Origin: an uncultured Clostridia bacterium
GTDB taxonomy: Bacteria > Bacillota > Clostridia > Peptostreptococcales > Anaerovoracaceae
DNA length: 64,000 nt
Reading direction: 5' to 3'
NCBI GenBank assembly: GCA_934255135.1
Contig: CAKQMV010000008.1
Span: 1-64,000 of the forward strand
In this document: positions 53,901-63,635 of the stretch, in pieces
Position numbering within the stretch: the stretch's first letter is position 1
Layout: every line of letters begins with the position of its first letter
The notes under the pieces: generated by a model
Databases searched by the model: none
The model's input: the letters and a program-made list of their open reading frames with translations, nothing else
Told to the model about the DNA's origin: nothing
Position numbers and translations under genes: made by a program

Positions 53901-56100
53901 AGATAACCGAAGAAAGCTTACATTATTAAGGGTAGATCTTACAAATCGCGAGCGTATGAGATATACGTTTATAGCAATTGCGGTAGTCATTATCTCAGGC
54001 ATCCTTGCATCACTATATGACATTAATCAGACAAAGAATATGATGCAGGATACAGTTTCATACGTCAAAGAGCAGTGCAACAGATACACAAGAATTCAGC
54101 TTGCCTCAGAGGCGAAGAGTCTTCTTCGTGTGCAGCAAAGCTGCGTCGATGTTGCGTATGACATTGAGAATTACGATAATAGTCTTAATAGAGACTTATT
54201 AAAGGAATATACAATTTACAATTATCTTTCTGGCATTATGGTTCTTGATGCTAATGGAAGGATTGTGGAAGAGTATCATATGGGTGAAATGCCGGAAGCT
54301 GTCGGCGACGCAATCGAATCAGAGGCCCTTTTGGACACTATTGATCATCCGAAGAAGAGATATGCTGTAAGAAGCTCATGCACTGATGGAAGTGAGGTGG
54401 ATATCGCGGCAATGTCTGAGGCTGATTCAGATCTGATAATCGCCGTTTATTATCACACTCCGGCTGACTACAAGAATTCATTCAGTCTGACGATGAATTC
54501 CTTCCTGTCAGGTTATGTCATGGAGAAGAACGGCACCATTGTTGTCAGCAGCAATGATATTGTTACCGCAAGTAATGATAAGTCACTTGTCGGTAAGGAT
54601 GTAGATGAAATCAGGGTTGTAAACAAGCTGCAGAAGAATGGTAAGTATAATGAACTCATTGCAGCAACGCAGAAGGGGAAACTTCTTAGCCACCATTATT
54701 ATGGCCTTATGGATCACGGCAGGGATTGCTATATTTATGCTGTTTTGCCTGAAAGCTCAGTGTTTACATACACACCCAGGGTGATGCTGTACGGACTGAT
54801 TGCATATCTGGCTGTGCTTACGCTTCTTTACTATATGAGAGTGAATGTTGAAAGCCGCCACCGCGAGGAGCAGATTAAGGCTCAGAGAGAATATGCGATA
54901 AGTCTTAAGAACAAGAACAAGCAGCTTACTGTCGCCAAAGAACAGGCAGAACGTGCTAATGTGGCCAAAACGAGCTTTCTGTCCCGTATGAGTCACGACA
55001 TTCGTACGCCGCTTAATGGTATTATCGGACTTCTCGATATAGACGAGAAGCATCCGGATAATGAGGAGCTTATAAGAACAAATCACGCCAAGATGCAAAT
55101 TGCAGCCAATCATCTGCTTTCTCTTATAAACGACGTGCTTCAGATGAGCAAGCTCGAAAGTGGTGAGGTAGTTCTTTCTGAGGAACCGATTAGAATCGAT
55201 AATCTTGTTTCAGATGTAATGCTACTTATGGGACAGAGAGCTGCCGAGGCGGGTGTAACAATCGAATACGACACAGAATCGGACAGCAATGATGTAGATA
55301 CTGTTTACGGAAGTCCGCTTCACCTGAGACAGATTTTTCTAAATATCTATTCGAATTGTATAAAGTACAACAAGAAGGGTGGCTCAATCAGAACACTTTT
55401 CGAATGTACGGAGAGAGATTCCAAGACGGTTACGTACAGATGGACTATTACTGATACAGGAATCGGTATGAGCGAGGAATTCCTTAAGCATCTCTTCGAT
55501 CCGTTTACCCAGGAGAATATTGATGCAAGAAGTGTATATCATGGCACGGGTCTTGGAATGTCTATTGTAAAGAGCCTTCTTGAGAAGATGAACGGAAGTA
55601 TAGATGTATCAAGTGAGCGTGGAGTCGGATCAACCTTTGTGATAACAATTCCATTTAAGCTTGCTGAGTCGGAGAAGCTTGATGTGAAGGAGGAATGCTT
55701 CGCTGAAGATCTTTCACTAGACGGAATTAAGGTGCTTCTTGTTGAAGATAACGAGCTTAATGCTGAAATCGCCAAGACTCTTCTTGAAGATGTGGGTGCA
55801 GACATCACACTTGCGTTAGATGGAAAGCAGGCTGTTGATATGTTTGCAGCAAGCCATGCGGGTGAATTTGATATCATCATTACAGATGTTATGATGCCGG
55901 TGATGGATGGAATTGAAGAAGCGAAGACCATTCGAGGTCTCGATCATCCGGATGCAAAGAGCATTCCGATTGTAGCGATGACTGCTAATGTTTTTGCAGA
56001 GGATATCAATAACTGCATCGCCGCAGGAATGAATGCACATATCGCCAAGCCGCTTAACATGACAAGTCTTCTTGTAACAATCAAGCGTCTGGTTAAATAA
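53893..56100 (+). CDS. Hybrid histidine kinase with extracellular sensor and receiver domain
   Basis: The 735-residue protein has a membrane helix (about 18-38), an external Cache-like sensing region (about 40-285), and a second helix (about 290-310). A short coiled coil follows, then HisKA with H368 in RMSHDIRTPLNG, a HATPase domain (NCIKYNKKG, DTGIGM, GTGLGMSIVKSL) and a C-terminal receiver (about 608-733; VLLVEDNELNAE, phosphoacceptor in IITDVMMPVMDG). No HPt or DNA-binding output follows, so the phosphoryl group must go elsewhere. It is coupled to the solute-binding gene upstream. Confidence 0.92.
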   Translation: MSKDNRRKLTLLRVDLTNRERMRYTFIAIAVVIISGILASLYDINQTKNMMQDTVSYVKEQCNRYTRIQLASEAKSLLRVQQSCVDVAYDIENYDNSLNRDLLKEYTIYNYLSGIMVLDANGRIVEEYHMGEMPEAVGDAIESEALLDTIDHPKKRYAVRSSCTDGSEVDIAAMSEADSDLIIAVYYHTPADYKNSFSLTMNSFLSGYVMEKNGTIVVSSNDIVTASNDKSLVGKDVDEIRVVNKLQKNGKYNELIAATQKGKLLSHHYYGLMDHGRDCYIYAVLPESSVFTYTPRVMLYGLIAYLAVLTLLYYMRVNVESRHREEQIKAQREYAISLKNKNKQLTVAKEQAERANVAKTSFLSRMSHDIRTPLNGIIGLLDIDEKHPDNEELIRTNHAKMQIAANHLLSLINDVLQMSKLESGEVVLSEEPIRIDNLVSDVMLLMGQRAAEAGVTIEYDTESDSNDVDTVYGSPLHLRQIFLNIYSNCIKYNKKGGSIRTLFECTERDSKTVTYRWTITDTGIGMSEEFLKHLFDPFTQENIDARSVYHGTGLGMSIVKSLLEKMNGSIDVSSERGVGSTFVITIPFKLAESEKLDVKEECFAEDLSLDGIKVLLVEDNELNAEIAKTLLEDVGADITLALDGKQAVDMFAASHAGEFDIIITDVMMPVMDGIEEAKTIRGLDHPDAKSIPIVAMTANVFAEDINNCIAAGMNAHIAKPLNMTSLLVTIKRLVK

Positions 56101-56116
56101 AGAAATAACCAAGCAG

Positions 56117-56149
56117 GAGATGAATCTATAATGGTTCATCTCTTTTTTT
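56117..56149 (+). terminator. Intrinsic terminator after the hybrid kinase
   Basis: GAGATGAA pairs with TTCATCTC across a 10-nt loop, followed by seven Ts. Confidence 0.92.
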
Positions 56150-56170
56150 AATAAAACTGGTATAAGGGTG

Positions 56171-56209
56171 TTGACTTAATATCAACATATGATAATATAT
56201 TCATATGTT
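56171..56209 (+). promoter_or_regulatory. Promoter with ArsR/SmtB-type operator
   Basis: TTGACT (56171-56176) and TAATAT (56193-56198) are 16 nt apart. AACATATGA (56184-56192) and TCATATGTT (56101+100 to 56209) form perfect 9-bp arms around TAATATAT, covering the -10 box. This fits the imperfect AT-rich dyads bound by zinc/cadmium ArsR repressors, here the product of the first gene of the operon. Confidence 0.75.
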
Positions 56210-56251
56210 CAAATGTTCGAACAAAACGAAGTAATTCGGAGGTGAAATACA

Positions 56252-56578
56252 TTGGCACATATTCATTCGGAAGAGGAGCTTCTGATTAATGAAATCGGAG
56301 AAGAAGAGCTTCTTGAGATGGCAGATCTTTTTAAGATGTTCGCTGATTCGACAAGAATAAAGATTCTCTACGATCTTCTTGGTGGCGAGAAGAACGTAAC
56401 AGAGATATGCGATGATCTTGAGATGAATCAGTCAGCGATTTCCCATCAGCTTAAGCAGCTTAAGGCATCGAAGCTTGTTAAGGGAAGACGTGATGGTAAG
56501 GCTATTATCTATTCACTGGCAGATGACCATGTCAGAACAATTATCGCAATGGGACGAGACCATATTGAAGAATGTTAA
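56252..56578 (+). CDS. ArsR/SmtB-family metal-responsive repressor
   Basis: The 108-residue winged-helix protein has a His/Glu-containing N-terminus, LFKMFADSTRIKILYDLLGGE (helix 2-3, cut by the fold), the recognition helix DDLEMNQSAISHQLKQLKAS, and a C-terminal helix with DDHVRTIIAMGRDHIEEC. The C-terminal Asp/His and His/Glu residues suit the alpha-5 zinc/cobalt site of CzrA/SmtB. The start is TTG with GGAGGTG 7 nt upstream. It leads a three-gene metal efflux operon. Confidence 0.9.
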   Translation: MAHIHSEEELLINEIGEEELLEMADLFKMFADSTRIKILYDLLGGEKNVTEICDDLEMNQSAISHQLKQLKASKLVKGRRDGKAIIYSLADDHVRTIIAMGRDHIEEC

Positions 56579-56612
56579 CTAATTATTATTACAAATAACG
56601 GAGGATAATATC

Positions 56613-56831
56613 ATGAAGAAGAAGTTTAAGCTACAGGACCTTGATTGTGCAAACTGCGCAGCTAAGATGGAGGCTGCTATTAAGAAGATTGACGGTGTTG
56701 AGGACGCATCAGTAAGCTTCCTTACACAGAAGATGACAATCGTAGGTGATGACGCTAAGTTTGATGAAATCGTAGCACAGGCAGTTAAGGAAATTTCAAA
56801 GGTTGAGCCTGACTGCAAGGTGCTTCTTTAG
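56613..56831 (+). CDS. Stand-alone heavy-metal-associated (HMA) domain protein
   Basis: The 72-residue HMA-domain protein has the metal-binding CxxC in LDCANCAAKME (about residues 11-14) and the ferredoxin-like beta-alpha-beta pattern. It probably delivers metal to the P-type ATPase encoded 33 nt downstream, which lacks its own HMA domain. GGAGGATA precedes the ATG. Confidence 0.88.
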   Translation: MKKKFKLQDLDCANCAAKMEAAIKKIDGVEDASVSFLTQKMTIVGDDAKFDEIVAQAVKEISKVEPDCKVLL

Positions 56832-56864
56832 AAAGCTATCATAACTATTTGGAGGACTTGGAAG

Positions 56865-58766
56865 ATGAACGCTTTGACACCAAGACAGAGAAGAGAGCTT
56901 AAAGAAATAATAATTTCTGGAATCATTTTCTTCGCGCTTATGATAGTGCAGCACATGAACCTTCTTCCAGAAAGCGTAAATAGCGCATGGCTCTGGTTCG
57001 CTCTCTACCTTGTGCCATATCTGATTGTCGGAAGAGATGTAGTAAGAAAGTGCTTTCTGGGAATTAAGAACGGAAATGTGTTTGATGAATGCTTTCTGAT
57101 GACACTTGCGACAGTAGGTGCTTTTGCAACACAGGAATTCAGCGAGGCCGTTGCTGTAATGCTTTTCTACCAGGTTGGAGAATTCTTCCAGCGTTATGCC
57201 GTTGGAAAGTCGAGAAATTCGATTGAGACACTTCTCTCAATCGCACCGGATTATGCAAACGTAATCAGAGAGGACGGAAGCGTAGAAGAGATTGATCCTG
57301 ACGACGTTGAAATAGGAGATATCCTCCTGATAAAGCCTGGCGAGAAGTTCCCGGTAGATGGAACTGTAGTCGAGGGCGGAGGATATATCAATACATCGGC
57401 ACTGACAGGAGAGTCGATGCCGCGTTCAGTTGATGAGGGCGATGCGGTTATTTCAGGCTGCATCAACGGTGAGAATCTTATGAAGGTAAGAGCCGACAAG
57501 CTTTACGAGGATTCTACAGTAATGCAGATTCTTGAGCTTGTGGAGAATGCTTCATCTAAGAAATCACAGACTGAGTCATTTATCACAAGATTCGCAAGAT
57601 ACTACACACCTGCAGTCGTAGTGGCGGCACTTGTGCTTGCATTTGTTCCACCGATTTTTGCAGGAAACCTTATGGACTGGGTTATGAGAGCTTGTACATT
57701 CCTAGTAATTTCATGTCCTTGTGCACTGGTTATTTCAGTCCCGCTTGCGTTCTTCGGCGGAATCGGAGCGGCGTCTCGAATCGGTGTTCTGGTCAAGGGC
57801 TCTAACTACCTCGAGATGATGTCTGAGCTCGATACTGTAGTTTCGGACAAAACAGGAACTCTAACAGAGGGACGTTTCACTGTTAGCGATGTTTATACTG
57901 CAGATGGAGTATCACGTGAGACTCTTCTTGGCCTTGCGGCAGCTGTCGAGTCGGGTTCCACACATCCGATTGCAGTCTCAATCTGCGAAGCTTACGATGG
58001 CGATGTAACAGCATTCGATGTTAAGGATCCGGTTAACTATACAGGCAAAGGATTCGGTGCCTCTGTTGACGGTAGGACTGTCCTCGTGGGCAAAAGGAGC
58101 CTTCTTGAGGCCGAGGGCATTTCCGTTCCATCACTTGATGATGTAGCTGGTAGCGTATGCTACGTTTCAGCTGACGGCAAGTTTATTGGAAGAATTGCTG
58201 TATCTGATTCAATTAAGAAGAATGCATCTGATGCGATAAGAAGTATGAAACAGCTCGGCGTATCAAAGGTTGTGATGCTGACTGGTGACTCAAGGTCAGC
58301 AGCAGAAATTGCAGCAAAGGAGCTTGGAGTTACAGATTATAAGGCAGAGCTTCTGCCAGCCGATAAGGTAACGTGTGTTGAGAAACTTCTTTCAGAGATT
58401 ACAGGCAAGAGACGCTTTCTGGCATTTATTGGAGACGGAATAAACGATGCTCCTGTACTTTCAAGAGCTGATATCGGCATTGCAATGGGTTCACTTGGAT
58501 CTGATGCTGCTATTGAGGCGGCAGACGTTGTAATCATGGACGATGATATCGCCAAGGTTCCTCGCCTTATGAAGATTGCGAGCAAGACCGTTGGAATTTC
58601 GAGAATGAATATCGTATTCGCACTTGCGGTTAAGGCAATCTGTCTTATCCTCGGAGCACTCGGAATCGCGAACATGTGGGCAGCAGTTTTTGCCGACGTT
58701 GGAGTTGCATTCATATGCATCCTGAACTCGATGAGAATGCTTACAGTAAAGAGCGAAAACAAGTAA
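56865..58766 (+). CDS. P1B-type metal-exporting ATPase (Zn/Cd/Pb, CadA/ZntA type)
   Basis: The 633-residue protein has membrane helices in the P1B arrangement, the actuator motif TGES, the metal-site motif CPCAL in the sixth helix, the phosphorylation motif DKTGTLT, the nucleotide-binding HP dipeptide (GSTHPIAVS) and the hinge GDGINDAP. The CPC motif, the ArsR partner and the lack of copper-type residues favour zinc or cadmium export. The usual N-terminal HMA domain is missing and is supplied as a separate gene upstream. Confidence 0.92.
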   Translation: MNALTPRQRRELKEIIISGIIFFALMIVQHMNLLPESVNSAWLWFALYLVPYLIVGRDVVRKCFLGIKNGNVFDECFLMTLATVGAFATQEFSEAVAVMLFYQVGEFFQRYAVGKSRNSIETLLSIAPDYANVIREDGSVEEIDPDDVEIGDILLIKPGEKFPVDGTVVEGGGYINTSALTGESMPRSVDEGDAVISGCINGENLMKVRADKLYEDSTVMQILELVENASSKKSQTESFITRFARYYTPAVVVAALVLAFVPPIFAGNLMDWVMRACTFLVISCPCALVISVPLAFFGGIGAASRIGVLVKGSNYLEMMSELDTVVSDKTGTLTEGRFTVSDVYTADGVSRETLLGLAAAVESGSTHPIAVSICEAYDGDVTAFDVKDPVNYTGKGFGASVDGRTVLVGKRSLLEAEGISVPSLDDVAGSVCYVSADGKFIGRIAVSDSIKKNASDAIRSMKQLGVSKVVMLTGDSRSAAEIAAKELGVTDYKAELLPADKVTCVEKLLSEITGKRRFLAFIGDGINDAPVLSRADIGIAMGSLGSDAAIEAADVVIMDDDIAKVPRLMKIASKTVGISRMNIVFALAVKAICLILGALGIANMWAAVFADVGVAFICILNSMRMLTVKSENK

Positions 58767-58829
58767 TGCGCTAAAGCCTTGCATTTCGGGGCTTCGTGTG
58801 GTATATTTAATCGAACGTTATATTTTTCG

Positions 58830-58856
58830 GAAAGAGTGGGGCAATCCCACTCTTTC
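58830..58856 (+). terminator. Terminator hairpin between the metal ATPase and rimP
   Basis: GAAAGAGTGGG pairs perfectly with CCCACTCTTTC around GCAAT. The following tail (ACTTATGTTTGGATTTTTT) is only patchily T-rich. It could end the metal operon or attenuate the rimP operon. Confidence 0.7.
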
Positions 58857-58885
58857 ACTTATGTTTGGATTTTTTCGGAGGAGTT

Positions 58886-59362
58886 ATGGCTAAGGAAGAT
58901 ATTTCAAAGAAGGTTACAGAGCTTCTTTCGGAGTTCTGCGAGGGTAAGGAGCTCGAGGTTTACAGGGTTCAGTATAAGAAGGAAGGACCGGACTGGAAGC
59001 TTAAGGTTTTCCTCGACAAGCCTGCTGATGCGGAGACTGAGTATGTTGATATCAATGAATGTGAAGCCGCTACAAGATTCCTTGGCGACAAGCTTGATGA
59101 GCTCGACCTCATCGAGAGAGCATATACACTTGAGGTAAGCTCACCGGGACTTGACCGAGAGCTTATTAAGGACTCCGATTTTGACCGTTTTGCGGGAAGA
59201 GAGGTTGAGGTAAAGCTCTTTACTGCAGTCGAAGGAAGTAAGAATCACGAGGGTACACTTATCGGACTTAAGGACGGTATTGTGACAATCAGTGTGAACG
59301 GTAGTGAAATTGAGCTGCCGAAGGATAAGATATCAAAGATTAATCTAGCAGTAGTATTTTAG
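58886..59362 (+). CDS. rimP: Ribosome maturation factor RimP
   Basis: The 158-residue protein has the RimP N-terminal domain (VYRVQYKKEGPDWKLKVFLDK region, VDINECE, the conserved TLEVSSPGLDR) and the small beta-barrel C-terminal domain (about 90-158). It assists maturation of the 30S subunit. The ATG at 58886 is preferred, with GGAGG 4 nt upstream. It begins the standard rimP-nusA-rnpM-infB cluster and ends 9 nt before nusA. Confidence 0.93.
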   Translation: MAKEDISKKVTELLSEFCEGKELEVYRVQYKKEGPDWKLKVFLDKPADAETEYVDINECEAATRFLGDKLDELDLIERAYTLEVSSPGLDRELIKDSDFDRFAGREVEVKLFTAVEGSKNHEGTLIGLKDGIVTISVNGSEIELPKDKISKINLAVVF

Positions 59363-59371
59363 GAGGAAGCG

Positions 59372-60496
59372 ATGAACAAGGAATTTCTTGATGCTCTTGC
59401 AGATCTCGAGCGTGAGAAGAATATTTCACAGAACGAGATTATCACAGCGATTGAAGAGGCTGTTGAGAATGCGTACCGTAAGAACTACGGAGCAGCTAAT
59501 GTAAGATGCATCACTGACAGAGAGAACGGTGAGCTGATGGTGCTTCTCAGCAAGGAGGTTGTTGAAGAGGTATTCGACGACATGACTGAGGTATCACTTG
59601 AGGAAGCAAAGTCATATGATGAGTCATATGAGCTTGGTGATTTCATTGAGTACCAGGTTGACCCTAAGGACTTCGGACGTATTGCAGCACAGGGTGCTAA
59701 GCAGGTAGTTGTTCAGAAGATCCGTGAGGCTGAGAGAGCAAACTCATACAACGAGTACATTGATAAGAAGGGTGAGATCATCACTGGTAAGGTTGACAGA
59801 ATCAACAACGGAACAATGCTCGTTTCAGTAGGAAGCACTGAGGGTATCGTACCTAATTCAGAGCAGGTTAAGGGTGAGAACTTCAAGCCTGGCGACAGAA
59901 TCAAGGTTTACGTAATGGATGTTAAGAAGGAGAGCAAGGGCCCACAGGTATTCCTTTCAAGATCACATCCAGGACTTGTAAGAGGTCTGTTTGAGCTTGA
60001 GATTCCAGAGATCGCTGACGGTACAGTTGAGATCAAGGGAATCGCAAGAGAAGCAGGTTCAAGAACTAAGATCGCCGTTTACTCACATGATGAGAACGTT
60101 GATCCGGTAGGAGCATGCGTAGGAAACAGAGGTGCAAGAGTTCAGAATATTGCCGATGATCTTTTCGGAGAGAAGATTGATATTATCGTATGGGATGAGG
60201 ATCCTGCTGTACTTATCAGCAACGTTCTCAAGCCAGCAATCGTTGAGGGTGTTTACATCAACGAGGAAGAGAAGATGGCTACAGCAGTAGTTCCTGAGCA
60301 GCAGCTGTCACTTGCAATCGGTAGAGAGGGACAGAACGTAAGACTTGCTGCAAGAGTTTCAGGCTGGAAGATTGACATCAAGAGCAGAAGCCAGCTTGAG
60401 GAAATCGGTTTTGACTTCGATGAGTATGAGGATTCAGAGACTCCAGAGGTTACAGAGACTTCTGAGACTCCTGAAATCGTAGAGATCGAAGAGTAA
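59372..60496 (+). CDS. nusA: Transcription factor NusA
   Basis: The 374-residue protein has an N-terminal RNA-polymerase-binding domain (about 1-125), an S1 domain (about 130-200, ITGKVDRINNGTMLVSVG) and two KH domains (about 205-345, DPVGACVGNRGARVQNI and LAIGREGQNVRLAAR), then a short acidic tail rich in Thr/Glu. It controls pausing, termination and antitermination. The length matches Bacillota NusA, which lacks the C-terminal repeats of E. coli. Confidence 0.96.
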   Translation: MNKEFLDALADLEREKNISQNEIITAIEEAVENAYRKNYGAANVRCITDRENGELMVLLSKEVVEEVFDDMTEVSLEEAKSYDESYELGDFIEYQVDPKDFGRIAAQGAKQVVVQKIREAERANSYNEYIDKKGEIITGKVDRINNGTMLVSVGSTEGIVPNSEQVKGENFKPGDRIKVYVMDVKKESKGPQVFLSRSHPGLVRGLFELEIPEIADGTVEIKGIAREAGSRTKIAVYSHDENVDPVGACVGNRGARVQNIADDLFGEKIDIIVWDEDPAVLISNVLKPAIVEGVYINEEEKMATAVVPEQQLSLAIGREGQNVRLAARVSGWKIDIKSRSQLEEIGFDFDEYEDSETPEVTETSETPEIVEIEE

Positions 60497-60514
60497 ATAC
60501 AGGAGAGATAAGAC

Positions 60515-60802
60515 ATGGAAGAGAAGAGAACTCCAATGAGAAGATGCATCTCATGTATGCAGTCCTTTCCGAAGGAGGAGCTTCTAAGGTTCACTGTAAG
60601 GGATGGAGTGATTATCCCTGACGGTGAACGTGAGAACGACGGAAGAGGGTTCTATATCTGCAGGAAACAGGCATGTCTTGATAAAACAATCAGGAAGAAA
60701 GTCTTCAATCGTGTTCTGAGAATGCAGCTTGATCAGAATATGGTTGAGGAGGTAATTGGCAATATAGCTGATACGGAGGTAATTGATGGGAAAGAAAATT
60801 AG
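60515..60802 (+). CDS. rnpM: RnpM/YlxR-family RNA-binding protein
   Basis: The 95-residue YlxR-fold protein has [22 protein letters not shown] cut at the family's conserved RxCxxC segment, and [13 protein letters not shown]. YlxR of B. subtilis is now known as RnpM, an RNase P modulator. It is in its usual place between nusA and infB and overlaps infB by about 17 nt. The often adjacent ylxQ (L7Ae-like) gene is missing. Confidence 0.92.
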   Translation: MEEKRTPMRRCISCMQSFPKEELLRFTVRDGVIIPDGERENDGRGFYICRKQACLDKTIRKKVFNRVLRMQLDQNMVEEVIGNIADTEVIDGKEN

Positions 60803-63560
60803 TGAAATAACCAAAGAGCTTTCCATCGAGTTTACTGAGCTTAAGAGCTATGCAGACAAGCTCGGTATTGAGATGAAGAGCGCTCGCGGCAGCCTTGATG
60901 AGGCTTCTGCCGAGAGACTTATACAGACAGTTAATATGATGCACGGAACAAAGTCGTCAAAAGGTGGTGCACACAAGACTGCTCCTAAGGCAGTACCTGT
61001 TAAGAAGAAGGATGCACCTAAGATGGCACCTGCAGCAAAGCCTGCACCTAAGGCAGAGAAGACAGAGGCTCCAGCTGAAGAAGCTAAGGTAGAGGCTCCT
61101 AAGGCAGAGAAGACAAAGGCTCCAGCTGAAGAGACAAAGAAGGAAGCTCCTAAGGCAGAGGCTAAGGAGGCTCCTAAGGCTGAAGCTAAAGCAGTTCCGG
61201 AGAAGAAGGAAGAGGAAGAGTACGTAAATGCTCCAAATAAGCCTATGAGATTCAAGAAGATCGTAGATGCAAATCAGGTCAAGGAAGAAGAGAAGGCTAA
61301 GCATTCAAGAGAGCACAAGCGTGACAACAACAGAGATAACAGAAACGGAAACAGAAACGAGCAGGGCAGCAGAAACGGAAACAGAGACAACAAGAATGAG
61401 CGCGGTACAAGAAACAGAAACGATCGTGACAACAATAGAGGTGACCGTGACAACAGAGGCGGTAACAGAGGTGACCGTGACAACAGAAACGGCGGAAGAG
61501 ACAACCGAGACAACAAGGATTCCGACAGCAGAAACTCAAGACCTCAGAGAAGAAACCAGGGCGGCGGCGCTTCAGCAGCTCCTGCTGAGTCAAAGCCATC
61601 ATCAAGAGGCAAGAGCAAGAAGTTCTTTGATAACAAGGATAAGGACAAGCAGTCACGTCACGACAGAAGAGAGGACGGAAACGGAAGAGGATACAAGAAC
61701 AACTCTTACCTCGATGATACTTCACTTGAGAAGCAGTCACGTCGTAAGAAGAAGAAGGTTGTTAAGGAAGAGCCTGAAATCGAGATCGAGGAGCTTCTTC
61801 CAGAAGGCGCAATTCCAGTATCAGTTCCAATCACTGTAGCTGGACTTGCTGAGCAGGCAGAGATTTCTGTAACAAACATCATCATGGCACTTATGAAGAT
61901 GGGTGTTATGGCAACAATCAACCAGACTCTCGATAAGGATGCCATTGAGATGCTCTCACTTGAGCTCGGAATGGAGTTCGTTGTAACAGAAGAGGAAGAG
62001 GTTGAGGAAGAAGAAGGACTCGAGCTCTACGAGGATACTGAGTCAGATCTTAAGCCAAGACCACCAATCATCACAGTTATGGGTCACGTTGACCACGGTA
62101 AGACATCACTCCTCGATGCTATCCGTAACACTAACGTAACTGCAGGTGAGTCAGGTGGAATCACTCAGCATATCGGAGCTTCAGAGGTAGTTATCGACGG
62201 AAAGAGAATCGTATTCCTCGATACTCCTGGACACGAGGCTTTCACAACAATGAGAGCAAGAGGTGCTCAGATTACAGATATCGCTGTACTCGTAGTTGCT
62301 GCTGACGACTCAGTTAAGCCACAGACCATCGAGTCAATCTCACACGCTAAGGCTGCAGGTGTACCTATTATCGTTGCAATCAACAAGATGGATAAGCCTG
62401 GTGCCAACCCAGACAGAGTAAAGAAGGACCTCGCAGAGAACGGCGTTCTCGTAGAGGACTGGGGTGGAGACGTTATCAGCGTTCCTGTATCAGCTAAGAA
62501 GGGTGAGGGTATCAGAGACCTTCTCGAGATGATCCTGCTTCAGGCAGAGGTACTTGAGCTTAAGGCTAACCCAGACAGACTTGCACTTGGTACAGTTATC
62601 GAGGCAAGACTTGATAAGGCTAAGGGACCTATCGCTACACTTCTTGTTACTAATGGTACTCTTAAGTCAGGACAGAGCGTTGTTGCAGGTACATGCAGCG
62701 GACGTATCAGAGTAATGACTAACTTCAGAGGCGAGACTATCAGAAAGGCTGGCCCTGCAACTGCAGTTGAGATTCTCGGACTTTCAGATGTTCCAATGGC
62801 AGGTGATTCATTCAACGCTGTTAAGGACGACAAGGTTGCAAGAGAAATTGCCAACCAGAGAAAGGAGAAGCTCAGAGAGGACGTACTTGCTAAGAACGCA
62901 AGCACAACTCTCGACAAGCTCTTCAGCCAGATCCAGGAGGGTGAGGCTAAGGAGCTTAACCTCATCATCAAGGGAGACGTACAGGGTTCAGTTGGTGCTA
63001 TCATTTCATCACTTGAGAAGCTTGATACTCCTGAGGTTAAGATCAGAGTTATCCACTCAGGTGTTGGTACAATCAACGAGTCAGATGTAACTCTCGCTGA
63101 GACATCAAACGCTATCATTATCGGATTTAACGTAAGACCTACAACAGCTGTAACTAACCAGGCTCAGAACGCAGACGTTGAGCTCAGACTTTATAGAGTA
63201 ATCTACGATATCATCGATGATATCCAGGATGCTATGAAGGGAATGCTCGACCCTGAGTACAAGGAAGAGGTTCTTGGTAAGGCTGAGGTTAGAGATACAT
63301 TCAAGGTTCCTAATGTCGGCGTAATCGCTGGTGCTTACGTAATCGAGGGTAAGGTTCAGCGAAGCAAGCAGATCAGACTTGTAAGAGATGGAATCGTAAT
63401 CCACGAGGGAACTATTTCATCACTTAAGAGATACAAGGATGACGTTAAGGAAGTTGTATCAGGATTCGAGTGCGGACTCGGAATCGAGAAGTACAACGAC
63501 ATTAAGCCAGGCGATGTAATCGAGTGCTTCCACATGGTTGAAATCGAAAGAAGCCTGTAA
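60786..63560 (+). CDS. infB: Translation initiation factor IF-2
   Basis: The 924-residue protein has a short IF2_N domain (about 2-55). A long disordered stretch follows (about 60-330), first Ala/Pro/Lys/Glu repeats, then a very Asn/Arg/Asp/Gly-rich region. Next are a second IF2_N segment (about 345-400), the GTPase domain from about 430 ([21 protein letters not shown]), two beta barrels and the C-terminal fMet-tRNA-binding domain. It places initiator tRNA on the 30S subunit. ATG 60786 is 6 nt from CGGAGG; TTG 60783 is too close. rbfA, usually next, is not present; a terminator and an unrelated gene follow. Confidence 0.96.
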   Translation: MGKKISEITKELSIEFTELKSYADKLGIEMKSARGSLDEASAERLIQTVNMMHGTKSSKGGAHKTAPKAVPVKKKDAPKMAPAAKPAPKAEKTEAPAEEAKVEAPKAEKTKAPAEETKKEAPKAEAKEAPKAEAKAVPEKKEEEEYVNAPNKPMRFKKIVDANQVKEEEKAKHSREHKRDNNRDNRNGNRNEQGSRNGNRDNKNERGTRNRNDRDNNRGDRDNRGGNRGDRDNRNGGRDNRDNKDSDSRNSRPQRRNQGGGASAAPAESKPSSRGKSKKFFDNKDKDKQSRHDRREDGNGRGYKNNSYLDDTSLEKQSRRKKKKVVKEEPEIEIEELLPEGAIPVSVPITVAGLAEQAEISVTNIIMALMKMGVMATINQTLDKDAIEMLSLELGMEFVVTEEEEVEEEEGLELYEDTESDLKPRPPIITVMGHVDHGKTSLLDAIRNTNVTAGESGGITQHIGASEVVIDGKRIVFLDTPGHEAFTTMRARGAQITDIAVLVVAADDSVKPQTIESISHAKAAGVPIIVAINKMDKPGANPDRVKKDLAENGVLVEDWGGDVISVPVSAKKGEGIRDLLEMILLQAEVLELKANPDRLALGTVIEARLDKAKGPIATLLVTNGTLKSGQSVVAGTCSGRIRVMTNFRGETIRKAGPATAVEILGLSDVPMAGDSFNAVKDDKVAREIANQRKEKLREDVLAKNASTTLDKLFSQIQEGEAKELNLIIKGDVQGSVGAIISSLEKLDTPEVKIRVIHSGVGTINESDVTLAETSNAIIIGFNVRPTTAVTNQAQNADVELRLYRVIYDIIDDIQDAMKGMLDPEYKEEVLGKAEVRDTFKVPNVGVIAGAYVIEGKVQRSKQIRLVRDGIVIHEGTISSLKRYKDDVKEVVSGFECGLGIEKYNDIKPGDVIECFHMVEIERSL

Positions 63561-63581
63561 GCATTAAACAAGCAATAATTC

Positions 63582-63620
63582 GCGTCTGATAGAGCAATCC
63601 TCTGTCAGACGCTGTTTTTT
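63582..63620 (+). terminator. Intrinsic terminator after infB
   Basis: GCGTCTGA (63582-63589) pairs with TCAGACGC (63605-63612), followed by TG and six Ts. It closes the rimP-infB operon and separates it from the YitT-family gene. Confidence 0.9.
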
Positions 63621-63635
63621 GGAGGTTATATATTT

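Noticed and set aside
61267..61839. Extra protein genes inside infB in other frames
   Set aside because: They are low-complexity frame shadows of the repetitive IF-2 linker with no ribosome binding sites.
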